DNA from: JALYSX01 sp035544315
Lineage (GTDB): Bacteria; Vulcanimicrobiota; Vulcanimicrobiia; Vulcanimicrobiales; Vulcanimicrobiaceae
Reading direction: 5' to 3'
Assembly (NCBI GenBank): GCA_035544315.1
Contig: DATKGB010000103.1
Span: forward strand, 1-15,871
Length of the DNA stretch: 15,871 nt
The notes beneath the pieces are model-generated. The model was not told the origin of the DNA, did no database searches, and saw only the letters and a program-made list of their open reading frames with translations. How positions within the stretch are numbered: the first letter of the stretch is position 1; every line of letters begins with the position of its first letter. A program made the translations under genes and the position numbers. Below are positions 5,638 to 11,883 of this stretch, piece after piece.

Positions 5638-6885
5638 TCACAACCCCATCGGGTAGGCTTCTTCGCCGTGAAGCGCTATGTCGAGACCGCCCTCCTCGGC
5701 TCGCGGGTCGACCTTGGTAGTCGTGACTTTGCTGATCAGCCAGAGCATGACGTAGGTAAATATGAATGCCCAGGCGCTGCAGATGACCACCGCGACGACT
5801 TGTTTGAAGAAGAACGACGGATTGCCGGCCAGCAGCCCGTCGGAGCCGTTGGCATTCCACAGCTTGGATGCAAAAACGCCGAGCAAGATGATGCCCAAAC
5901 TTCCTCCGACGCCGTGCACGCCCCAGACGTCCAAGGCATCGTCCCATTGCAGGCGGTTCTTGAGCGCGACCGCATAATAGCAGACCAAACCAGCCGCAAT
6001 GCCGATGATCATCGCCGTCATCGGCGACACGTATCCGGCCGCGGGCGTTATCGTTGCTAAGCCGGCAACTGCGCCGGTCAGCAAGCCGACGAATTTCGGT
6101 TGACGGCCGTACGCCCATTCCACCAACAGCCAAATCACCGCGGCGAACGACGCCGCGATGTCGGTGTTCAGAAATGCCGATGCCGTGACCGGATCGACGC
6201 GCAGTTCCGAGCCGGCGTTGAAGCCGTACCATCCGAACCACAACAATCCGGTTCCAAGTGCGATCAACGGAACGTTGTGCGGTCTGTTCTCGACGACCAC
6301 GCGACGCCCGATGAACAGGACCGACGCCAGCGCGGCAAATCCGGCCGACGCGTGAACGACGATGCCGCCGGCGAAATCCTCGACGCCCCATTTCGCGAGG
6401 ACGCCGTCGGGACTCCAGAGCATGTGCACGAACGGGAAATACACGAAGATCAACCAGAAAGTCAGGAAGAGGAAGTACGCTTTGAACGTTACCCGGTTGG
6501 CAAACGCTCCGGTGATCAAGGCCGGCGTGATGATCGCAAACATCATCTGATAGGCGATGTGCACGATCAGCGGAATGCCCGCGTCGTTGCCGGTGAACAT
6601 CGTCTGCAGCGTCACGCCGTTGAGGAACGCGTAATAGGTGGGATTGCCGATGATACCGTGCCAGTCCGGGCCGAAGCACATCGAGTAGCCGAAGGCGAAC
6701 CACAGCACGGTCGTCCAGCCCAGCGACATGAAGCTTTGGATCATGATGGTCAGGACGTTCCTGCGTCCGACCAAACCGCCGTAGAAAAACGCGAGTCCTG
6801 GTGTCATCAACATCACCAGGCTCGCGCAGATCAGCATGAATGCGGTATTTCCAACGTTAAACGCGGGGATCGAAGTAGTGCCCAC
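5638..6885 (-). CDS. amtB: Ammonium transporter AmtB (415 aa)
   Basis: Amt/MEP/Rh-family channel for ammonium uptake in the cytoplasmic membrane. N-terminal helix with LMTPGLAFFYGGLVGRRNVL, pore histidines in GGIVVHASAG (His178) and VWGVHGVGGS (His324), and the conserved Asp170 eight residues before the first pore His. The C-terminal tail EEGGLDIALHGEEAY is the region that contacts GlnK in known AmtB proteins. Length fits the family and about eleven helices are visible. The GTG at 6885 is chosen because GGAGG lies seven bases upstream; a longer frame would translate the REP-like element at 6907-6942. No glnK is present in the window, although amtB is often paired with it. On the same strand upstream, beyond the histidine-rich gene, lie the allantoin-degrading genes that would generate ammonia. 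Identity is secure. Confidence 0.96.
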   Translation of the reverse strand: MGTTSIPAFNVGNTAFMLICASLVMLMTPGLAFFYGGLVGRRNVLTIMIQSFMSLGWTTVLWFAFGYSMCFGPDWHGIIGNPTYYAFLNGVTLQTMFTGNDAGIPLIVHIAYQMMFAIITPALITGAFANRVTFKAYFLFLTFWLIFVYFPFVHMLWSPDGVLAKWGVEDFAGGIVVHASAGFAALASVLFIGRRVVVENRPHNVPLIALGTGLLWFGWYGFNAGSELRVDPVTASAFLNTDIAASFAAVIWLLVEWAYGRQPKFVGLLTGAVAGLATITPAAGYVSPMTAMIIGIAAGLVCYYAVALKNRLQWDDALDVWGVHGVGGSLGIILLGVFASKLWNANGSDGLLAGNPSFFFKQVVAVVICSAWAFIFTYVMLWLISKVTTTKVDPRAEEGGLDIALHGEEAYPMGL

Positions 6886-6906
6886 GAGTCTTCCTCCAAC
6901 GCATTG

Positions 6907-6942
6907 TGTCACCCCGAGCCTGTCGAAGGGCTCAGGATGACA
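6907..6942. repeat. REP-like inverted repeat upstream of amtB
   Basis: An imperfect palindrome: the arm TGTCACCCCGAGCC pairs with GGCTCAGGATGACA around TGTCGAAG-like bases. The same consensus (TGTCA-C-CTGAGC--GTCGAA) recurs at 9400-9461. It lies in the 160-bp divergent gap between amtB and the histidine-rich gene, 21 bases upstream of the amtB start, where it could form a hairpin in the 5' leader. Confidence 0.7.
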
Positions 6943-7045
6943 GGGCCTTAGACCGTCAGGATGCCCTTGCCTGCTACCGACACCGGCAAATTGCCGCGCC
7001 GAGGCTTGCCGAGAGGTGGGTACAAGGTCAATAAGGAGATTCACT

Positions 7046-7243
7046 ATGAGCGACGGGACGCATACACACGATCAATCACACGACAAGAGTGTCGAGAACG
7101 AGCTTGCGCGCGAACATATCGATCACGTACATCCGCGCGAGAACGACGGGCATCAACACGCGCATCCGCGCGAGCATCGCGAACACGAGCACGCTGACAA
7201 CGGGCAGAAGGCCAAGCACGACGAGCATAACCACAAGAACTAG
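7046..7243 (+). CDS. Histidine-rich small protein (65 aa)
   Basis: The 65-residue product contains 15 histidines (23%), mostly as H-x-H pairs (THTH, HVH, HQHAH, HEH, HNH), with HPRE twice and many Asp, Glu and Lys residues. It has no signal peptide, membrane segment or cysteine and is probably a disordered cytoplasmic protein that can bind divalent metals such as Ni, Zn or Cu. This is inferred from composition, not from a family. ATG 7046 has AAGGAG seven bases upstream, an excellent ribosome-binding site, so it is very probably translated; the longer in-frame start at 7016 lacks one. It diverges from amtB and converges with the allC-like gene, 16 bases from its stop. A link to metalloenzymes of nitrogen metabolism is possible but unproven. 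Confidence 0.75.
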   Translation: MSDGTHTHDQSHDKSVENELAREHIDHVHPRENDGHQHAHPREHREHEHADNGQKAKHDEHNHKN

Positions 7244-7259
7244 CGCTGGTCCCACGCGG

Positions 7260-8483
7260 CTAGACGATCGCGTCAACCTCAACGATGGCCGCGGCGAGCG
7301 CTTCGACGCCGAGTTCGAGGTCGCTGTCGGCGGTGCGTTCCTCACCAACGTGGCTGCGGCCGTCGATGCTGGGCACGAACAGCATCGCGGCCGGGGCGAT
7401 TTTGCCAAGGCTCATCGCGTCGTGGCCGGCGCCCGAGGGAACATCGAGCGCACGCTGGCCCATCGCGGTGGCGACGCGATGGATTGCGTCGCGTAGCGCT
7501 GGCGTCATCGGTGTCGGTAAGCGCCGTTCGAACGTTTCCACGCTCACCTGCACGCCGCGACGTTGCTGCACATCCTCGATCGCGCGTGCGAATGATGCTT
7601 CGATCGCGTCGAGCTTCGCAGCGTCGGGCGAGCGTAGATCCAGTGAAAAAGTGACGCGCCCAGGAACGACGTTGGTGCCGTTGGGTTCGACGATCATGCG
7701 ACCGACGGTCGCAACCGCATCGCCTTGCTCGCGCGCCGCGCGGTCCAGCGTCAAAACCAGTTCGGCCGCCGCACACAGCGCGTCGGCGCGCATCGACATC
7801 GGAACCGTGCCGGCATGCCCGCTGACGCCATCGATGGTCGCGCGCAGACGACGCTGACCGGCAATTGCGGTGACGACCCCGAGAATGACGCCGGCATCTT
7901 CGAGAATCGGCCCCTGTTCGACGTGCAGTTCGAGGTAGGCCGCGACGTCGTTGTTCGCGCGCAACGGCAGGTCGAGCAAACCGGTTTCCGGCGCGGCCAA
8001 TGCCGCGCGCAACGTTACGCCGTCATCGTCGGCTAAATCCAGCGCGGCCTTCGCGGTCGACAGTCCGCTGAAAACCGAACTGCCCAAACAGCCCAGCGAG
8101 AAACGGCTGCCCTCCTCGCCGACCCACGCGACCGCTTCGATCGGATGTTTGGTCGCGATGCCGCGGGCTTCGAGCAGTTCGAGCGCGCAAAGCGCCCCGA
8201 CCACGCCGTACGCGCCGTCGTAGGCGCCGCCGGTCTTCACCGTATCGAGATGCGAGCCGACCAAAATCGGCTTGGAAGCGGCGTCCGTGCCGCCACGCCG
8301 CACGAAGATGTTGCCGACAGAGTCTTGCGCTAGCGCGAAGCCCGGAGACTTGGCCCACGAGGTAAACAGCGCGCGCGCTTGGCGTTCTTGCGCGGATGCC
8401 AGCGGACGATCGATGCCGTGTGCGTAGCGGCCGATCTTGCCGAGTTCGTTCAGACGTTCGACGACGCGATTGCGCTCGTTCAT
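7260..8483 (-). CDS. allC: M20-family allantoate / N-carbamoyl-amino-acid amidohydrolase (407 aa)
   Basis: A Zn-dependent amidase of the hydantoinase/carbamoylase group of peptidase family M20. Metal-site motifs in order: VGSHLDTVKTGGAYDGAYG (His and Asp), GEEGSRF (Glu pair), LELHVEQGP (His), and C-terminal GAGHDAMSLG and RSHVGEE. A lid/dimerisation domain with SGHAGTVPMSMRADAL lies in the middle. Sequence alone does not separate allantoate amidohydrolase (allantoate to ureidoglycine, CO2 and ammonia) from N-carbamoyl-L-amino-acid hydrolase. The neighbour decides: the start ATG (8483) overlaps the stop of puuE as ATGA, implying translational coupling, so allantoate is the likely substrate. 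The start is fixed by this overlap; an upstream extension would read into puuE. Enzyme class secure, substrate inferred. Confidence 0.88.
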   Translation of the reverse strand: MNERNRVVERLNELGKIGRYAHGIDRPLASAQERQARALFTSWAKSPGFALAQDSVGNIFVRRGGTDAASKPILVGSHLDTVKTGGAYDGAYGVVGALCALELLEARGIATKHPIEAVAWVGEEGSRFSLGCLGSSVFSGLSTAKAALDLADDDGVTLRAALAAPETGLLDLPLRANNDVAAYLELHVEQGPILEDAGVILGVVTAIAGQRRLRATIDGVSGHAGTVPMSMRADALCAAAELVLTLDRAAREQGDAVATVGRMIVEPNGTNVVPGRVTFSLDLRSPDAAKLDAIEASFARAIEDVQQRRGVQVSVETFERRLPTPMTPALRDAIHRVATAMGQRALDVPSGAGHDAMSLGKIAPAAMLFVPSIDGRSHVGEERTADSDLELGVEALAAAIVEVDAIV

Positions 8484-9388
8484 GAAGCCGGGTGGTTCGC
8501 AATCCAATGACGGGCGATGTCGACGCGTCGACAGATCCAAACGTCTTCGTGAGCGAGTACGTGATCGAGAAAGCGTTCCAGCGCGGCGCTGCGCCCGGGT
8601 CGTCCGGCTAGCCGCGCGTGCAGCCCGATCGACATCATCTTGGGTTGCGTTTTGCCTTCGCGATAGAGGACGTCGAACGCATCGCGCATGTATTCGAAGT
8701 ATCCCGACGGCGACGAAAATCCCGGCGCGACCGAAAACTTCATATCGTTAACATCGAGGGTGTACGGAATCACCAGATGGTTCTTGCCCGAAACCTTCAC
8801 CCAATATGGAAGGTCGTCGTTGTAGGCATCCGAGTCGTACAGAAAGCCGCCTTCTTCGACGACCAAACGGCGCGTGTTGAGCGACGGCGCGTACCGGCAA
8901 TACCATCCCAGCGGGCGTTGCCCGATCGTGCGCTCGATCGACGCGATCGCCTTGGCCATTTCGGTGCGCTCTTCGTCTTCGCTCATGTTCGCAAAACCGA
9001 CCCACCGATTGCCGTGCGAGCAGACTTCGTGGTTGGACGTTGCGATCGCGCGCGCGGCCTCGGGATTGCGTTCCAGCGCCAGCGCCGCCCCGAAGACGGT
9101 GACGTCGATCTTGCGATCGGCAAAGATGCGCATCAAGCGCCAGAAGCCCGAGCGGCTGCCGTACTCGTAAATCGATTCGACGATCAGATCGCGCTTGCCG
9201 GGCCCCAGGGTCGCGCCGGGCACCTCGGTGAGATACGTCTCGGAGATGCCGTCGCCGTCGGGAATCGAATATTCCGAACCCTCCTCGTAGTTCATCACGA
9301 TCTGCAGCGCGAGTCGCGCGCCGCCGGGCCACTTCGGATCGGGGGGATGGGCCCCGTAACCGGTGAAATCGCGAGGATGGTCGTACAC
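8480..9388 (-). CDS. puuE: Allantoinase PuuE, polysaccharide-deacetylase-like (302 aa)
   Basis: Hydrolyses allantoin to allantoate in purine catabolism. The fold is NodB-like, but the usual TFDDG metal motif is replaced by NYEEGSEYS (residues about 33-41), characteristic of PuuE. The opening HPRDFTGYGAHPPDPKWPGG, the pair HEVCSHGNRW (His120, His125) and PLGWYCRYAPS also fit. Length of about 300 residues is normal. The start at 9388 is GTG with no clear Shine-Dalgarno; it matches the family N-terminus. The gene overlaps the downstream amidohydrolase by four bases (ATGA) and diverges from the secreted protease-like gene at 9474 across a gap containing paired REP-like arms. It is distinct from the metal-dependent AllB type of allantoinase. 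Confidence 0.9.
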   Translation of the reverse strand: MYDHPRDFTGYGAHPPDPKWPGGARLALQIVMNYEEGSEYSIPDGDGISETYLTEVPGATLGPGKRDLIVESIYEYGSRSGFWRLMRIFADRKIDVTVFGAALALERNPEAARAIATSNHEVCSHGNRWVGFANMSEDEERTEMAKAIASIERTIGQRPLGWYCRYAPSLNTRRLVVEEGGFLYDSDAYNDDLPYWVKVSGKNHLVIPYTLDVNDMKFSVAPGFSSPSGYFEYMRDAFDVLYREGKTQPKMMSIGLHARLAGRPGRSAALERFLDHVLAHEDVWICRRVDIARHWIANHPAS

Positions 9389-9399
9389 GTTGGCGTTGT

Positions 9400-9461
9400 T
9401 TCGACAAGCTCAGCATGACACATTGTTGATCGTTAGCGGCTGTCACCCTGAGCCTGTCGAA
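9400..9461. repeat. Paired REP-like inverted arms in a divergent gap
   Basis: TTCGACAAGCTCAGCATGACA (9400-9420) and TGTCACCCTGAGCCTGTCGAA (9441-9461) are inverted copies (18 of 21 positions match) separated by 20 bases. They belong to the same repeat family as 6907-6942. The pair fills the gap between puuE (minus) and the protease-like gene (plus), so promoters of both genes must lie within or next to it. No promoter is recognised. Confidence 0.7.
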
Positions 9462-9473
9462 GTGGCACACGGT

Positions 9474-10649
9474 ATGATGAGCAATCGATTTTTCGGCGCG
9501 CTGTTGGGCGTCGCCGTCATGTTCTGCAGCCTAGGTGCCAGTGCGCCGCCGGCTCCGAGCCTCACCGATCGCGCGCAGGCCGCGTACTTGGCGGGTGACT
9601 TTGGCACCGCGCAGGCCGATTTCGCGCAAGCCGTTGCGGTTAATCCGGACGATCCGGTCGCGCGCCTTGGCTTGGGGCGGATCGAACTCTACGGCAACCA
9701 GTTGGATCGCGCGCAGGTCGATCTGCAGCGGGCCATCGACTTGCACGGTGATGCGGCTGCGGCGCAGCGGTTACTGGCCGGGCTGCGGATGCGCCGCGCC
9801 GGTGCCGCCGCGTACGACAACGTGCTGACGCAAGGCATCGTGCGCATCCCGTTCGTGCAGCGCGATCCGCTGCCGATGATTGCGGTGAAGGCCGACGGGG
9901 TCGATGCGTTGTTCCTGATCGATACCGGGGCGCCGACCGTGGTGATCGATCCCGACTTCGCGAAGGAGTTGGGCGTGCAGGCTCGCGCGGCGGGGACCGG
10001 GACGTTTGCCGGCGGGCGTCAGGCGCCGGTGAGTGCGGCGGTGCTGCCGCATTTGACGTTGGGCTCGGTGACGCTCGATGGCGTACGCGTCAACGTGCTG
10101 CCGACGCGCGAGTTACCGTTTGGTAACGGACGGCGTATAGATGGGGTTCTCGGCACCGGCGTGTTAATGCACTTTTTGAGCACGCTGGATTACGGCGGGA
10201 ATCAGTTGATGTTGCGGCCGCGCGGGGCAACGATGGATACCGCGGGCGCGACGATCGTGCCGATGTGGTTGGTCGGGGACCACTTCATGTTTGCGCGTGG
10301 TTCGATTAACGATGCGCCGGTGGGATTGTTGTTGGTGGACACCGGCTTGGCGGGCGGCGGGGTGATGCCGTCGGCGGCGGAGGTAAACGCCGCGCACATT
10401 GCGCTCGATCGCGCGCACGCCGGGACGGGGATCGGCGGAGGCGGTCCGGTGACGATCGTTCCGTTTGTTGCCGCGAGAGTTTCGCTGGGTTCGTTCGTGC
10501 GGCAGAACGTTGCGGGGAGTTACACGCCCGAGGGCTCGCCGCTTGGTGCGTTCCCATTCAAGGTCGACGGCGTCGTTTCGCACCAGTTTTTCTCGCCCGG
10601 ATCGATTACGTTCGACTTCGCGGCAATGCAATTGCGGCTAACGCCATAG
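9474..10649 (+). CDS. Secreted TPR plus duplicated aspartyl-protease-like protein (391 aa)
   Basis: An N-terminal signal peptide (hydrophobic residues 6-20, Ala-Ser-Ala near 24) sends the protein out of the cytoplasm. Residues about 30-105 form two TPR-like helical repeats (AAYLAGDFGTAQADFAQAVAVNP and the LGLGRIELYGNQLDRAQ segment). Two retropepsin-like halves follow: FLIDTGAPTVVI (catalytic Asp150) and LLLVDTGLAGGGV (Asp289), each with DTG. Clan AA proteases need two such Asp residues, so one chain could form a complete pepsin-like site. Bacterial members of this group are mostly uncharacterised and the substrate is unknown. Start is ATG 9474 or the adjacent in-frame ATG 9477, both without a clear Shine-Dalgarno; a longer frame would translate the REP-like arms. 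It converges with the thiolase gene. Confidence 0.85.
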   Translation: MMSNRFFGALLGVAVMFCSLGASAPPAPSLTDRAQAAYLAGDFGTAQADFAQAVAVNPDDPVARLGLGRIELYGNQLDRAQVDLQRAIDLHGDAAAAQRLLAGLRMRRAGAAAYDNVLTQGIVRIPFVQRDPLPMIAVKADGVDALFLIDTGAPTVVIDPDFAKELGVQARAAGTGTFAGGRQAPVSAAVLPHLTLGSVTLDGVRVNVLPTRELPFGNGRRIDGVLGTGVLMHFLSTLDYGGNQLMLRPRGATMDTAGATIVPMWLVGDHFMFARGSINDAPVGLLLVDTGLAGGGVMPSAAEVNAAHIALDRAHAGTGIGGGGPVTIVPFVAARVSLGSFVRQNVAGSYTPEGSPLGAFPFKVDGVVSHQFFSPGSITFDFAAMQLRLTP

Positions 10650-10665
10650 ACGCCGCCGTGGGTCA

Positions 10666-10691
10666 GTGTCACGGCAAGCTCACCATGACAC
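10666..10691. terminator. Inverted repeat between convergent genes
   Basis: GTGTCA (10666-10671) and TGACAC (10686-10691) are perfect inverted arms. The interior AAGCTCA recalls the REP-like sequence at 9400-9420. It lies in the 46-bp gap between the convergent protease-like and thiolase genes and may act as a shared 3' boundary. There is no T-tract, so the terminator role is tentative. Confidence 0.4.
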
Positions 10692-10695
10692 AGGC

Positions 10696-11883
10696 TTACA
10701 CTACTTCAAATAGTCCGGCGGCGCCCATGCCTCCGCCGATGCACATGGTTACGACGACGTATTTTACGCCGCGGCGTGTTCCTTCGATGAGCGCGTGCAT
10801 GGTCATGCGGGCGCCGCTCATGCCGTAAGGATGACCGATCGAAATTGCGCCGCCGTCGACATTGAAGCGATCGTTGGGAATGCTTAGCGTATCGCGACAA
10901 TAGACCGTCTGTACGGCGAAGGCTTCGTTGAGTTCCCACAGGCCGATATCGTCGATGCTCAGGTTGTGGCGCTTGAGCAGTTCGGGAACCGCGAACACCG
11001 GGCCGATGCCCATCTCGCCCGGCTCGCAGCCGGCCACGACGAAGCCGCGATAGATTCCCAGCGGTTGCAGTCCGCGCGAACGCGCGAGCTCGGCGTCCAT
11101 TACGACCATCGCAGCGGCGCCGTCGGAGAGTTGCGACGAGTTACCGGCGGTAATCGTGGTATCGTCGATGCCGGGCACGGCGCCCTTGAGCGCTCTGAGC
11201 CCGTCGAGGGTCGTGTCGGCGCGATTGCCTTCGTCCTTAGCCAGCACGACGCGCTCTTCGGTCACGACGCCGGTATTTTTATCTTGGTTATACTTCCAGG
11301 ACGGCAGCGCGACGATTTCGGAATCGAAACGGCCGGCTTGCTGCGCGGCGGCGGTGCGTTGCTGGCTCTGGAACGCGTACTCGTCTTGCCGATCGCGCGA
11401 GACCTTGTATTTCTTGGCGACGTTGTCGGCCGTGTACAGCATCGGCATGTACACGTCGGGCGTGTGCCGCAACAGCCATTCTTCGGTGTAGTGCGACATA
11501 TTCAAATCGTTTTGCACCATGCTGACCGATTCGACGCCGCCGGCGACGACGATCTTGGATCCATCGACGATCACGCGTTTGGCCGCCGATGCGATCGCGT
11601 CTAAACCCGACGCGCAGAAGCGACTGACGGTCTGTCCGGGAACCGTGACCGGACAGCCCGCCCGGAGCGCGGTGGTGCGTCCGATATTGTTGCCGGTGGC
11701 ACCTTCGGGAAGTCCGCAGCCGATCACGACGTCGTCGATTTCGGACGGATCGATCTTGGCGCGTGCGATGGCGTGGGCGACGGCGTGTCCGGCGATGGTC
11801 GCGCCGGGAGTTTGGTTGAACGCGCCGCGGAAGGCGCGCCCGATCGGCGTGCGGGCGGCCGAGACGATGACGGCATCACGCAT
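10696..11883 (-). CDS. fadA: Acetyl-CoA acyltransferase (thiolase), FadA-like (395 aa)
   Basis: Last step of beta-oxidation: thiolytic cleavage of 3-ketoacyl-CoA to acetyl-CoA and a shortened acyl-CoA. The family triad is visible: nucleophilic Cys90 in VSRFCASGLDAI, His351 in SIGHPYGMSGARM, and Cys381 in VVTMCIGGGMGAAG. Length is normal for a type II thiolase. The start ATG at 11883 is fixed by family alignment (MRDAVIVSAARTPIG) and overlaps the end of the upstream hydratase/dehydrogenase gene by eight bases (ATGCGTGA), indicating coupled translation. A longer frame exists but would run inside that gene. A biosynthetic acetoacetyl-CoA thiolase role cannot be excluded from sequence, but the operon points to fatty-acid degradation. 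Confidence 0.95.
   Translation of the reverse strand: MRDAVIVSAARTPIGRAFRGAFNQTPGATIAGHAVAHAIARAKIDPSEIDDVVIGCGLPEGATGNNIGRTTALRAGCPVTVPGQTVSRFCASGLDAIASAAKRVIVDGSKIVVAGGVESVSMVQNDLNMSHYTEEWLLRHTPDVYMPMLYTADNVAKKYKVSRDRQDEYAFQSQQRTAAAQQAGRFDSEIVALPSWKYNQDKNTGVVTEERVVLAKDEGNRADTTLDGLRALKGAVPGIDDTTITAGNSSQLSDGAAAMVVMDAELARSRGLQPLGIYRGFVVAGCEPGEMGIGPVFAVPELLKRHNLSIDDIGLWELNEAFAVQTVYCRDTLSIPNDRFNVDGGAISIGHPYGMSGARMTMHALIEGTRRGVKYVVVTMCIGGGMGAAGLFEVV

Noticed and set aside
5627..6703. A 358-residue Arg/His-rich minus-strand frame inside amtB
   Set aside because: It is an out-of-frame reading of amtB with the Arg-rich composition usual for such shadows in GC-rich DNA.
5638..7044. A 468-residue AmtB with an N-terminal extension
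   Set aside because: The extension translates the REP-like repeat, and the GTG at 6885 has a GGAGG at ideal spacing.
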